Shown here: in pieces, positions 15,289 to 24,249 of the stretch
How the letters are laid out: every line of letters starts with the position of its first letter
Position numbering within the stretch: position 1 is the stretch's first letter
Virus record (IMG/VR): IMGVR_UViG_3300009502_000083
Location: 1-45,825 of that record
Strand: one strand, 5' to 3'
DNA length: 45,825 bases
Source of the DNA: a virus
The notes under the pieces: generated by a model
The model's input: the letters and a program-made list of their open reading frames with translations, nothing else
Databases searched by the model: none
What the model was told of the DNA's origin: nothing
Translations under genes and position numbers: made by a program

Positions 15289-17769
15289 ATGCCAAAAATA
15301 AACGAATGGTTCTACACAAACCTCACATATCAAGATGATTTTATTTATGTGAAAGGTTATTATCAAGATGGGACTCCCTTTATAGGGAGGAAACCATACA
15401 AGCCATACTGTTTTGTAAAAGGAGCAGGAGAGTATAAAACATTTGATGGTTCGTCTCCTCTACGAAAGAAAGAGTTTGAGAGTGTATATGAAATGAAGAA
15501 TTACACTTCTACTAAAAAACCAAATGGAGAATTTCCTGAAGTATTTGGTCTTGGTGTAGATGGAAAGTATATAAGCCAAAGAGAATTGGTCTATAGCTTT
15601 CTTGCTGATAATTTCGAAAAAGAGATTGAATTTAATGTTGATTACATTGGTATCCTGAATTTCGATATTGAGACAACTTCTCTCTCAGCCCAAACTGGTG
15701 AAATTCTTTCTATATCATGTTCAGTAACAAGGAATAAGGAGACTACATATAAAACCTTTGGTCTGAAGTTCTACACAGGCACTGAGGTTCTAAATTACGA
15801 GCGTTGCGATGATGAACAAGAAATGCTGAAGAAGTTCTGTAAGTTTGTCAAAGCTTCTGATGTGGATGTGATATCTGGATGGAATTCTCAAAGATTTGAT
15901 ATTTTATATCTATGTGACAGAGTTTACGAGAATTACAAAAAAGATTGGTTGAAACTTCTCAGTCCATTCGGCTTGATGCCTAAAAAAATTCATAAGAAAA
16001 CAAAAAATCGAAAGACAGGGCAGGATGAGGAATACGATATTTGGAAAATAGAAGGGCTTTCTGATTTAGATGGAATGAGACTCTATGCCAAATATGATAC
16101 TTACAATGGTTCGCTTTCCTTGAATAACATAGCGAAGCGTGAGTTAGGGGAAGAGAAGTTGGATTATTCAGAATTCGGTTCTCTTGCAAGGTTATATGAA
16201 GAGGATTTTAATACTTTTATTAATTATAACCAGAAAGATGTTATACTTGTTGATAAGATTTTAAACAAGACAAAACACATTGAACTTGCTATCACTATTT
16301 CTTTCTTGGCGAAGATAAACTTCGAGGATAGTTTCAGTCCGATTGTGACTTGGGATATTCTTATTTATAATTATTTGTATAATAATGGAATTATAATTCC
16401 TCGTAGAAAGGAAAACAAAAAGGATAAAAAGAATATTGGGGGTGCTGTTCGTGATGCAAGAGTTGGGTTTTCAAACCATGTTATTACTACTGATGCAACT
16501 AGCCTTTACCCTTCTATAATTGTATCGTTGAATATCTCTCCTGAGACTTTCATAAGGAAGGTTACGGATATTAGTGTCGAGTTATTAAATGAAAAGAATT
16601 ACTCTAAGGCTTCTAATGGATGCCTGTTTGATAATAATAAGCAAGGTGTTCTTTCCTATCTCGTTGGAAATATTTTTTATAAGCGAGTAGAGTATAAGAA
16701 TTTGATGAAGGAAGAGAAGAAGAAGAATAATGGTGATAAAGACCTTATCAATAAATTGGATATCTTTCAGTATGCAATGAAGATTTTAATTAATAGTGCA
16801 TACGGGGTATTCTCTTCCGTACATTTCAGATATTTTAATATCGATCTTGCTGAAGCCATAACTGTCACAGGACAGAACATCATTGGGAAAACAAATGATT
16901 CCGTTAACAAATATCTTAATGAATATTTAGGAAATGAGATAGATAAAGATTATATAATCTTCTCCGATACAGATTCATCTGCATTTACAATTGACTCTAT
17001 TGTAAAGAAAAAAAATCCAGAAAATGTAACAGATTTTATGGATGAGTTTTATAAAAATAACATTGAACCATATTTAACCAATGTTATAAATAAGTTTGCA
17101 GTGGATCATAATTTCTTCATAAATTCTATAAGTTTCAAAAGAGAAAAGATAATTACAAAGATGGTTGTACTTGCGAAGAAAAAATACTATGGAATTGTTA
17201 CTGATAATGAAGGATTCAGATACACAAACCCAGAGATGTTTTTGACAGGAGTAGAGATTGTCCGTTCCTCAACACCTGAAGTTGTAAAAATACCTCTCAG
17301 AGAATGCATGAATTTTAGTCTAAGTGGAACAGAGAAAGAGCTTCAGTTGTATATCGAAAAATTCAAAAAAGAATACATGACGCTTACACCAGAAGCTATA
17401 TCATTTCCAAAAGGTGTTTCTGATATGTCAAAATATATACAAAAGACAGGATTTAGAGACGGAACTCCTATTCAGGCAAGGGCATCTATTCTATATAATG
17501 AATTGTTAAAAGAGCATAAATTGGAGACGAAATACGAAGCTATAACTAATACTGACAAGATTAAATTTGTTTACCTTAAAATGCCGAATCCTTTATTTCA
17601 AAATGTTATGGGATTTAAGACTTCTTTGCCGAAAGAATTTGGACTTCACGAATATATTGATTATAATACAATGTACAGTAAAACCTTTCTCTCTCCATTG
17701 GAAAGTATTTTAAATGCGGTTGGATGGTCAGAAGAAAATGATGATGAAAAAGAAGGATTTGATATTTAA
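15289..17769 (+). CDS. DNA polymerase, family B (gp43-like)
   Basis: 826 residues (T4 gp43: 898). The replicative polymerase carries its own proofreading domain: ExoI NFDIETTS (124-131), ExoII SGWNSQRFDILYL (near 195-207) and ExoIII YNQKDVILV (near 314-322). Polymerase motifs: A DATSLYPSII (near 402-411), B KILINSAYGV (near 498-507) and C FSDTDSSA (near 558-565). Motif C has Ser in place of the more common Gly before DTDS. Palm, fingers and thumb appear complete. It would work with the clamp and loader encoded at 9487-11780. Confidence 0.95.
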   Translation: MPKINEWFYTNLTYQDDFIYVKGYYQDGTPFIGRKPYKPYCFVKGAGEYKTFDGSSPLRKKEFESVYEMKNYTSTKKPNGEFPEVFGLGVDGKYISQRELVYSFLADNFEKEIEFNVDYIGILNFDIETTSLSAQTGEILSISCSVTRNKETTYKTFGLKFYTGTEVLNYERCDDEQEMLKKFCKFVKASDVDVISGWNSQRFDILYLCDRVYENYKKDWLKLLSPFGLMPKKIHKKTKNRKTGQDEEYDIWKIEGLSDLDGMRLYAKYDTYNGSLSLNNIAKRELGEEKLDYSEFGSLARLYEEDFNTFINYNQKDVILVDKILNKTKHIELAITISFLAKINFEDSFSPIVTWDILIYNYLYNNGIIIPRRKENKKDKKNIGGAVRDARVGFSNHVITTDATSLYPSIIVSLNISPETFIRKVTDISVELLNEKNYSKASNGCLFDNNKQGVLSYLVGNIFYKRVEYKNLMKEEKKKNNGDKDLINKLDIFQYAMKILINSAYGVFSSVHFRYFNIDLAEAITVTGQNIIGKTNDSVNKYLNEYLGNEIDKDYIIFSDTDSSAFTIDSIVKKKNPENVTDFMDEFYKNNIEPYLTNVINKFAVDHNFFINSISFKREKIITKMVVLAKKKYYGIVTDNEGFRYTNPEMFLTGVEIVRSSTPEVVKIPLRECMNFSLSGTEKELQLYIEKFKKEYMTLTPEAISFPKGVSDMSKYIQKTGFRDGTPIQARASILYNELLKEHKLETKYEAITNTDKIKFVYLKMPNPLFQNVMGFKTSLPKEFGLHEYIDYNTMYSKTFLSPLESILNAVGWSEENDDEKEGFDI

Positions 17770-17788
17770 TTAATAAAACAACAAAAAT

Positions 17789-18127
17789 ATGTGGGTAAAA
17801 TCTAAAAATTTACTTTCTCCTAATTACACAACTGTTCAAGAGGAGAAAGCTCCTAGTACTACAGTAGACTTACATTTCTACATAACTGGAGCTGATGTAG
17901 ATACGGTTGATAATGTGGCAGATGCTGTGGAGGATTTGATGAATCACGGAACAAAATCCAAGTACCTAAAGAAAAACATTATTCTTGATGAAATTCTATT
18001 GCTCGAAAACGGCATTAGAATAGGTGTGGCAGGGAAGGTTAATAATATTAGGCTTAATGAAGAAAGACCTGAATACGACAATTCCAATAGAGGAGAATTA
18101 CTCAAAAGATTGACTAGTAAAATGTAA
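17789..18127 (+). CDS. Hypothetical protein after polymerase
   Basis: 112 residues, starting 19 nt after polB. Mixed alpha/beta: VDLHFYITGADVDTVDNVADAVEDLM (26-51) looks like a strand then an amphipathic helix, followed by IRIGVAGKVNNIRL. No cysteines in motif spacing and no membrane segment. Not recognised. Confidence 0.6.
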   Translation: MWVKSKNLLSPNYTTVQEEKAPSTTVDLHFYITGADVDTVDNVADAVEDLMNHGTKSKYLKKNIILDEILLLENGIRIGVAGKVNNIRLNEERPEYDNSNRGELLKRLTSKM

Positions 18128-18145
18128 TATCTATCACACACACAC

Positions 18146-18808
18146 ATGAAAATTTGCATTACTTCCATAAATAAGGATAACTACAATGAACTGTCCGCAA
18201 TTACATGGCCTAATAAAGTAGAGTATGCCAAAAGACACGGTTATGATCATTATCTGAAAACAGAAGAGACCATGTTGAATAATGGTCTCGTAATTGGATT
18301 TGAGAAGATATATTATATTTTAAATATGCTTTCCCACCACGAAGATTATGATTGGATTTGGCATGTTGGATGTGATACTCTTGTCATGAATTATGAGAAA
18401 AAGATTGAGGATGTCATATCACTTGCTACTAATGATGAATCTTTCATTGTTGCTACGGATTGGAATGGTATAAACATGGACAGCTTTCTCGTGAAGAATT
18501 CTCCTAAAGGAAAGAAGTTACTTGAAGATTGTTTTGCAAGTCATGTTCTATACAATCATAGATGGTTTTTCGAACAGCAATTCTTTTGGGATAATTACGA
18601 GACTTTAAAGCAACACATAAAGATAGTTCCTCAAAGAACTATGAACAGTTTTTTGGCGAAGGAATTGTATCCACAGGAGAATCTTTTTGATACATTAGGC
18701 ACTAGTTCTCAATATGTAGATGGAGATTTATTACTTCACTTACCTGGAATTCCTTTGGCGAACAGGATTGATATTTTAAGTAAATTTTTATCTATTGTAA
18801 GAAAATGA
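18146..18808 (+). CDS. Glycosyltransferase, GT34-like (galactosyl/mannosyl type)
   Basis: 220 residues. The N-terminal KICITSINKDNY, then PNKVEYAKRHGYDHYLKTEE, then WIWHVGCDTLVMN and FIVATDWNGINMDSFLVKNS follow the layout of the GMA12/MNN10 (GT34) family, with GCDT in the place of the metal-binding DxD and HLPG near residue 200. It begins a five-gene cassette with four-base overlaps or two-base gaps, so a shared product such as a decorated surface glycan is likely. The acceptor is unknown. Confidence 0.7.
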   Translation: MKICITSINKDNYNELSAITWPNKVEYAKRHGYDHYLKTEETMLNNGLVIGFEKIYYILNMLSHHEDYDWIWHVGCDTLVMNYEKKIEDVISLATNDESFIVATDWNGINMDSFLVKNSPKGKKLLEDCFASHVLYNHRWFFEQQFFWDNYETLKQHIKIVPQRTMNSFLAKELYPQENLFDTLGTSSQYVDGDLLLHLPGIPLANRIDILSKFLSIVRK

Positions 18809-19683
18809 GAAGAACTATTTTAATTACAGGTCATAAAGGTCTTATTGGAACACATCTGAAAGAACATTTCTTTTGTGTGGCGGGGGATGATGTTATTGGA
18901 ATTGGCAGAGAAACGTGGGGGCGTATAAAAGAAAATAAGGAAACATTCTCGACCTTCCTCCATAAACAGAAATTATTTCCAGATGTTATTATTCATTGTG
19001 CAGGAGAGATATACAATGAATCAAATATGTTCGATACCAATGTGGAGCTTACAAAACAGATTCTTGATTATGTTGTAGAGAATTCTAATGTAGAAATGAT
19101 TAATATTTCTTCATCCTCTATATATGGAAAAGTAGGATATCCAACGTCAGAACGTGATATTATCGTCCCACAGGATATTTATTCAACTACGAAGGGGATA
19201 GGTAGCATTATGTCGATAGGATATGGTAGGAGGTACAATCTCAAAATTACAGATGTAAGACCATATTCCATATATGGTGTAGGAGAGAAAAGTCATAAAC
19301 TCCTTCCAAGTCTTTTTAGGGCATTTACCAATAATGAACCAATGGTTCTTTCTGACGGAATGCACGATTGGACATATATCGAAGACTTTCTTGAAGCAAT
19401 AGATAAAATAATCTCAAAGAAAGATAAACCATTCGGAGATATTGTTAACATTGGTTCAGGAATAGAGACCTCAAACTTCGATGTCTATATGGTGTTTGCA
19501 AAGTATTTTGGTTTCGATTCACAGGCAGTGACATTAAATCATGATGGTTATCTGAGAGAAAGAGATACTCGAACATGGTGTTGTAATAACCGATACTCAA
19601 AAGAGTTCTACGATATTGAGTATAAATATACAGTAGAAAATGGAATTTTTAAAATAATAGATAAATTAACAGAAAAATTATGA
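18805..19683 (+). CDS. NAD-dependent sugar epimerase/dehydratase (extended SDR)
   Basis: 292 residues. Rossmann nucleotide motif TGHKGLIG (8-15), active-site Ser around SSSS (102-105), catalytic pair YSTTK (Tyr126, Lys130), then DVRPYSIYGVGE and DWTYIEDFLEAI, both typical of nucleotide-sugar epimerases. It would convert an NDP-sugar in the cytoplasm, feeding the neighbouring glycosyltransferase. It overlaps both neighbours by ATGA, indicating tight co-translation. Confidence 0.85.
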   Translation: MRRTILITGHKGLIGTHLKEHFFCVAGDDVIGIGRETWGRIKENKETFSTFLHKQKLFPDVIIHCAGEIYNESNMFDTNVELTKQILDYVVENSNVEMINISSSSIYGKVGYPTSERDIIVPQDIYSTTKGIGSIMSIGYGRRYNLKITDVRPYSIYGVGEKSHKLLPSLFRAFTNNEPMVLSDGMHDWTYIEDFLEAIDKIISKKDKPFGDIVNIGSGIETSNFDVYMVFAKYFGFDSQAVTLNHDGYLRERDTRTWCCNNRYSKEFYDIEYKYTVENGIFKIIDKLTEKL

Positions 19684-20381
19684 GTACTACTACACTTAAT
19701 AAAATTATCACGAATAAAGGAAACGAAGTTGTTATAGATTTAAATGATCCTCTTTTAAAAGAGCACTTCGAAGCTACCAGTTCATTCACCAATGTCATCA
19801 TCAATCAGATTAACACTGAAGGATTATATACTGAGTACTTTAAGGATTTAAGGAAAAAAGCCACAATCCTTGATATCGGGGCAAATGTTGGCATTTTTTC
19901 TCTTTATGCACAGGATGGTAAAAATAAGGTTTATGCTTTAGAACCAACACCAGAACATTTTGCTCTTCTTGAAAAGACAACAAACGACTTTACTACCATC
20001 AAAAGATTTAATGTTGCACTTGCTCCATATGATGGGAATATTGAATTTTACTTGTGCGATACCAATACTACAATGAACTCAATAGCCAATGGATATGGTA
20101 AATCTATTATTGTTGATGGGATTAGATTAGATAGTTTTATTGAGAAAAATAAGATTAAGACTGTCGATTTTATTAAGATAGATATCGAAGGGTCAGAGAT
20201 GTTAGCTCTTACAGAAGAGATTATAGCAAACGTCAAGGATAAAGTAAAGGTTTGGTTCTTGGAAGTACATGCAACTGATGATAGTTCTCTCCAACAGAAT
20301 AGAAAAATTCTTAAAGAAAGATTTAAGAACTGTGGAATTGAAGTGGTTAATATTGGAAATGATGGATTGATTAGTAAATAA
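19680..20381 (+). CDS. FkbM-family SAM-dependent methyltransferase
   Basis: 233 residues. SAM-binding motif ATILDIGANVGIFSLYA (61-77), acidic loop YALEPTPEHF, and the FkbM-typical VDFIKIDIEGSEM (about 160-172). FkbM-type enzymes O-methylate sugars or small molecules, which suits the surrounding sugar genes. It overlaps the epimerase by ATGA, and a transketolase half begins 1 nt after its stop. Confidence 0.85.
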   Translation: MSTTTLNKIITNKGNEVVIDLNDPLLKEHFEATSSFTNVIINQINTEGLYTEYFKDLRKKATILDIGANVGIFSLYAQDGKNKVYALEPTPEHFALLEKTTNDFTTIKRFNVALAPYDGNIEFYLCDTNTTMNSIANGYGKSIIVDGIRLDSFIEKNKIKTVDFIKIDIEGSEMLALTEEIIANVKDKVKVWFLEVHATDDSSLQQNRKILKERFKNCGIEVVNIGNDGLISK

Positions 20382-20382
20382 T

Positions 20383-21027
20383 ATGAAAGACTCATTGATT
20401 TTAAAGCAATTAGAGAGACGTATCATAGATATAACGTATAATAACAAATTATCACATCTATCTTCCACGTTATCTTCTTTACCTATTATATTGGAAATCT
20501 ATAATCAGAAAAAGGAAGACGAAGTATTCATTCTTTCGAATGGTCATGCAGGACTTGCATTATATGTGGTAATTGAATTTTTCTATGGTATTTCTGCTGA
20601 GTACCTTATCAAGAAACATGGAATACATCCTAGTAGAGATATTGAAAATAAATTGTACTGTTCTACAGGTTCTCTTGGTTCTGGACTTCCTATTGCAGTT
20701 GGTCATGCTCTTGCCGATAGGTCAAAAAACGTTTACTGTTTAGTATCGGATGGAGAATGTGCCGAAGGCAGTATATGGGAATCTCTTGCGTTTATTCATA
20801 AGATAGGATTATCGAATCTTAAAGTTTATACAAATATCAATGGACTCTCTGCGACAGAAGAAATTGATGTTACATATCTAATAGAAAGATTACAGGCGTT
20901 TGTACCTGATAAAGAAATTCTTCATGTACGATATAATATCAAAACACCAGTATCAAGTTTCACACAAGGAATTGAAAGCCATTATCATCAAATAACAAAA
21001 GAAGAATATGAGACGTACATTCTCTAA
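20383..21027 (+). CDS. Transketolase N-terminal (TPP-binding) half
   Basis: 214 residues. Motifs of the transketolase pyrophosphate domain: LSNGHAGLALY (51-61), STGSLGSGLPIAVGHAL (94-110) and the TPP motif VSDGECAEGSIWES (121-134). Stand-alone halves of this type occur in bacterial polysaccharide or secondary-metabolite clusters, with the second half encoded next door, as here. It probably transfers a two-carbon ketol unit to make an unusual sugar precursor. Domain length is somewhat short. Confidence 0.85.
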   Translation: MKDSLILKQLERRIIDITYNNKLSHLSSTLSSLPIILEIYNQKKEDEVFILSNGHAGLALYVVIEFFYGISAEYLIKKHGIHPSRDIENKLYCSTGSLGSGLPIAVGHALADRSKNVYCLVSDGECAEGSIWESLAFIHKIGLSNLKVYTNINGLSATEEIDVTYLIERLQAFVPDKEILHVRYNIKTPVSSFTQGIESHYHQITKEEYETYIL

Positions 21028-21487
21028 GTGTCTTTACGAAGCCATGCAAAAAGATGAGAATATCTACCTACTAACAGGGGATTTAGGATATGGTATTCTT
21101 GATAATATCTTAAAAGATTTTCCTAATAGAGCATTTAATGTTGGAGCAGCAGAACAGTTATTAGTAGGCACAGCAATCGGATTAGCACAAGAAGGAAAGA
21201 TACCGATATGTTATTCGATAACTCCATTTCTTTTATATAGACCGTTCGAGCTTATAAGAAACTATCTTAATCATGAGAAGGCACAAGTAAAACTCGTTGG
21301 TTCAGGAAGAGGGAAGGAATATGAGCATGATGGAATTTCTCATTGGTGTGAAGATGACGAAGATATCATGAACAACTTTGATAATGTTGTATCTTATTAT
21401 CCTGACACTAAGCGACAAATCGTAGACGAGTTCGATGAATTCCTCTACGATGGATGCCCTGCGTACTTGAGTCTATCACGCTTTTAA
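21008..21487 (+). CDS. Transketolase pyrimidine-binding half
   Basis: 159 residues. Starts MRRTFSKCLYEAMQKDENIYLLTGDLGYG and contains AFNVGAAEQLLVGTAIGLA (about 40-58), where the Glu of AEQ is the catalytic TPP-activating Glu. The third, C-terminal domain of full transketolases is absent. It overlaps the first half by 20 nt in another frame, an arrangement suited to a two-subunit enzyme. Its 3' end overlaps the convergent endolysin gene by 12 nt. Confidence 0.82.
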   Translation: MRRTFSKCLYEAMQKDENIYLLTGDLGYGILDNILKDFPNRAFNVGAAEQLLVGTAIGLAQEGKIPICYSITPFLLYRPFELIRNYLNHEKAQVKLVGSGRGKEYEHDGISHWCEDDEDIMNNFDNVVSYYPDTKRQIVDEFDEFLYDGCPAYLSLSRF

Positions 21488-22255
21488 AAGACCTAGAATG
21501 TAGTTGTAACGGGTGGTGGTGTCTTGTAATCCAATGGAGCCACCGTTTACACGTTTCCTTACATTTCCAATATTACCTGTATCAGCAATTTTGTTTATTC
21601 CATTTTTTGACCACCAACTAAGGCTCCCTACTAACGCACCTTCTTTTATGGAAAGGTATTTTATGGTTTCGTCTAGTGATTTCTTTAGAGATAAAGATAG
21701 TGTTGTGTAGTTTTGTTTTCCAGTTATTTGAATAAGGCCACGACCTCTGAACTTCCATCCATCCTGCGAAGCTTCGTCACCATTTCCCATTCGGTTGGCG
21801 TATATACGACTAGCAATCAGGATTTTCTTTCCAACATACTTGTCAACATTCTCTTCGTTAAAATATTTTGGAAATACCTGTAGAAGTCTTTCACGATTAT
21901 AGTTTAAGTTTTCTTCAAGAATTGTAAAGTTTCCTGTCTCGTGTACAGTATTAGCAAGAAATGCAGAAACTCTGTTAATCGTATTTACTTCATAGATAGG
22001 TAAGAATTTCTGAAGAAGAGCAAACCATTCTTTATAATTCGGATTACCTTGAAGGATCTTCTTAAGATCATCGAGAGTCAGGAATGGAATTGCGTATTCT
22101 ACCTTTAATGGTGCTTGAACAATAGGAGCAGTAGGAACAGTAGGTGCTGGAACATCAGTAGGAGCTTTTGGAACAGTAGGAACAGTAGCAGGAGCCACCG
22201 ACGAAGAAGAAGTTTTTTCACCAAATCCAAATATAGTTTTTAATAGTGTAATCAT
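21476..22255 (-). CDS. GH19 chitinase-type endolysin
   Basis: 259 residues. After a short hydrophobic N-terminus (1-11) comes a Pro/Thr/Ala-rich linker (20-50), then a glycoside hydrolase 19 domain. The domain shows VSAFLANTVHETGNF with catalytic Glu106, EENLNYN (114-120) with a second acid, LLQVFPKYF, GDEASQDGWKFRGRGLIQITG, and a C-terminal SWWSKNGIN. Phage GH19 enzymes cut peptidoglycan for lysis. The N-terminal segment may be a weak membrane anchor; a cleavable signal is not evident. An exact TATAAATA lies 16 nt upstream, fitting a late lysis gene. Confidence 0.9.
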   Translation of the reverse strand: MITLLKTIFGFGEKTSSSSVAPATVPTVPKAPTDVPAPTVPTAPIVQAPLKVEYAIPFLTLDDLKKILQGNPNYKEWFALLQKFLPIYEVNTINRVSAFLANTVHETGNFTILEENLNYNRERLLQVFPKYFNEENVDKYVGKKILIASRIYANRMGNGDEASQDGWKFRGRGLIQITGKQNYTTLSLSLKKSLDETIKYLSIKEGALVGSLSWWSKNGINKIADTGNIGNVRKRVNGGSIGLQDTTTRYNYILGLLKA

Positions 22256-22270
22256 TTTATGTTTTTCTTA

Positions 22271-22278
22271 TATTTATA
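22271..22278 (-). promoter_or_regulatory. T4-type late promoter for the endolysin gene
   Basis: Exact TATAAATA on the minus strand, extended TATAAATATAAG. It is so close to the ATG at 22255 that the leader would be only about 10 nt. Confidence 0.65.
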
Positions 22279-22282
22279 TATG

Positions 22283-23551
22283 TCAGAAGAAGGTGTAGTA
22301 AATAAGAGCAGACGTACTCAATGCCATCAAAGTAAAACATAGCCAAGCAAAGATATTATCGACCAAGGTATTTGTATATATCCCCATGATTTCTTTATCA
22401 TTGCATATATGGATTATAAAGTAAATTACAGGACTAGCAGATACTCCATAAAGCAAAGCAGCATAAAGAAGAGAATTGACCACAGATATATGAAAGAATG
22501 GGAGAAACAACGATAATAACATACTAAGTGCTATGATTATATAGAATAAAGGAGCATCTTTATATGATTTTGATAATCCTTGAGGTAAATCGTATAAATC
22601 TGCAATCATAAAAGCGATAGTGCTTGCGAGAACTGGTATAGCAAGAAAGGAAACTCCTATAATTCCAAAAGTAAACAACCAGAATGCATGTTCTCCTGCA
22701 AGAGGAAGCAATGCTTGAGCAGCATCATTAAGGGTTACTATATTATGAATTCCATTAGGAAAGAGAGTAGCACCACATGTTAAGATAATCCCCCATGAAA
22801 TAAGATTAGAGAAAATCATTGCGATATTAGAATCAAATAACATATTCGATAATCTCTTTTTTGTTACATTCGTATATTTTCGCTCTATTCGTTCATCTCG
22901 TTCTGCACTACTTTGATACACCCAACAATAAATTGTTATAGTAGTTCCAAGGACACCTGTTAGTACTAGAAAATATTCCTTAGTCCATTCTATTTGTGGT
23001 ATAAATGTTGCTCTAAGGACTTCAAACCAATCAAGGTGTATGGTTAAAGGAAGAATAAGATAAACTACTAAAGTGAACGCTAGCCATTTTAATACATTTG
23101 ATATGGTTTTGTAACTCCATCCAACTAACGCTACTATCATCATCATCACAAATATAACACTCCAAGTCTGTGATTTAAATTTTGGTACTAACATATGCAT
23201 CACAGACCCAACAGCAAATATATCTGCCGAAATATTTAAGATGATAGCAATAAGTGTTATACTAACAATACTATATAAAACAGATTTAGAATAATGTTCT
23301 TTGAGTACACCAACTAATCCTCTTTTTGTGACAAATCCGATTTTTGCAGACATTCCTTGAATATTTTGCATCAAAGGAATAGTTAGAAGCATAGACCACA
23401 AAAGTTTAAAATGAAATTGTGCACCAGCTTGGCTATATTGGAGAATGCCACTAGCATCATCATCACTTCCAGCAACGATTATCCCAACACCTATTCTGTT
23501 CCAGAACTCTTTAAGTTTACCTATAACTATCGTTAGTGGCTTTTTGCCCAT
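22283..23551 (-). CDS. Nramp-family divalent metal transporter
   Basis: 422 residues from ATG 23551. This start is chosen because the late promoter at 23592-23599 lies inside the longer frame. The protein is a polytopic membrane protein with about 11 hydrophobic segments. TM1 reads IVAGSDDDASGILQYSQAGAQF, the Nramp position of the metal-binding DPGN replaced by DDDASG. It then shows LLWSMLLTIPLMQNIQGMSAKIGFVTKRGL, the conserved Nramp loop, and a TM6-like ATLFPNGIHNIV region. Bacterial relatives with altered DPGN may carry Mn, Fe or Mg. A phage-borne copy is unusual; it may import metal during late infection. Confidence 0.85.
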   Translation of the reverse strand: MGKKPLTIVIGKLKEFWNRIGVGIIVAGSDDDASGILQYSQAGAQFHFKLLWSMLLTIPLMQNIQGMSAKIGFVTKRGLVGVLKEHYSKSVLYSIVSITLIAIILNISADIFAVGSVMHMLVPKFKSQTWSVIFVMMMIVALVGWSYKTISNVLKWLAFTLVVYLILPLTIHLDWFEVLRATFIPQIEWTKEYFLVLTGVLGTTITIYCWVYQSSAERDERIERKYTNVTKKRLSNMLFDSNIAMIFSNLISWGIILTCGATLFPNGIHNIVTLNDAAQALLPLAGEHAFWLFTFGIIGVSFLAIPVLASTIAFMIADLYDLPQGLSKSYKDAPLFYIIIALSMLLSLFLPFFHISVVNSLLYAALLYGVSASPVIYFIIHICNDKEIMGIYTNTLVDNIFAWLCFTLMALSTSALIYYTFF

Positions 23552-23591
23552 AATATGCAGATTTATTGGATTGTTTAGGGGATTACACCTA

Positions 23592-23599
23592 TATTTATA
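23592..23599 (-). promoter_or_regulatory. T4-type late promoter for the Nramp gene
   Basis: Exact TATAAATA on the minus strand, 41 nt upstream of the chosen ATG. It is divergent from the plus-strand promoter beginning at 23618, the same arrangement as at the nuclease cassettes. Confidence 0.65.
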
Positions 23600-23617
23600 A
23601 AAAAGACGTTTTTCTTC

Positions 23618-23646
23618 TTGCATATTCGAAAAATATGTTGTATATT
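23618..23646 (+). promoter_or_regulatory. Putative promoter for the ligase operon
   Basis: TTG at 23618-23620, 20 nt, TATATT at 23641-23646, with the common TTGCATATTC start. It leads into the small gene at 23681 and probably on to the DNA ligase. Confidence 0.7.
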
Positions 23647-23680
23647 AACATAATCAATAAAATAATAAAACAATAAAAAC

Positions 23681-23854
23681 ATGGAACAGATCTTCATAGA
23701 AGATAAAGTTGTAGAAGCATTCATCGATATTATGGATGGCACGACTTGGTACGCATTAGAAGAAATGACTGGAATGTCCGAAAGTAGATGCAAAGAAATA
23801 GAAAATTTGTACTACGAAATTTTAACTAACATTAAAGATAACGAAAAACTATGA
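23681..23854 (+). CDS. Small hypothetical protein, possibly HTH-like
   Basis: 57 residues from ATG 23681, ending in an ATGA overlap with the next gene. The sequence DGTTWYALEEMTGMSESRCKEIENLYYEI (about 19-47) has the spacing of a short helix-turn-helix (helix, MSESRC turn, recognition helix). It is directly downstream of a good promoter motif, supporting a real gene. Function unknown. Confidence 0.65.
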   Translation: MEQIFIEDKVVEAFIDIMDGTTWYALEEMTGMSESRCKEIENLYYEILTNIKDNEKL

Positions 23855-24243
23855 ACCCAATCACAAAGCCAAGAGATGAAGACGAGTACTATGACCGAAG
23901 AGAGAAGACCGAAAACGAACTTTTCTGTTATTCTTGTGGAAGGATTGTTAAAAATACTTTAAGTGTCTGTCCTTCTTGTGGACGTATCGTAAATTACCGT
24001 GCATTTGATGAAAGAGATGATTTAAATATTGTTTTTTCTATTTTATTTGCTATATTCGGACTAACGATTAGTATTATATTCATAGCATTTACAGTTCCTC
24101 CTGTTCAGGTTTTCGTTTTGGTTCAGTTATTAATATCATTTATATTTTTGTGTATTGTTGGAATAGTAATAGGAATTTTCATTTCTTATTCGTATGTTGG
24201 AGGATGGATAAAGAATCATAATAAAAATAATACATCTAAATAA
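23851..24243 (+). CDS. Membrane protein with N-terminal zinc ribbon
   Basis: 130 residues. A zinc ribbon, CYSC (26-29) and CPSC (40-43), is followed by two transmembrane helices (about 60-82 and 86-113) and a short Asn/Lys-rich tail. The zinc ribbon should lie in the cytoplasm. No known family. It overlaps the upstream small gene and sits 6 nt before DNA ligase, so it is in the ligase operon. Confidence 0.65.
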   Translation: MNPITKPRDEDEYYDRREKTENELFCYSCGRIVKNTLSVCPSCGRIVNYRAFDERDDLNIVFSILFAIFGLTISIIFIAFTVPPVQVFVLVQLLISFIFLCIVGIVIGIFISYSYVGGWIKNHNKNNTSK

Positions 24244-24249
24244 ACCATT

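Noticed and set aside
20383-21487. The two transketolase frames as one gene broken by a frameshift
   Set aside because: Each half is a complete domain with its own start, the overlap is 20 nt, and split two-gene transketolases of this kind are known in bacteria.
23552-23623. Longer N-terminus for the Nramp transporter
   Set aside because: It contains the TATAAATA promoter, and the added residues (RLFYKYRCNPLNN) have no Nramp counterpart.
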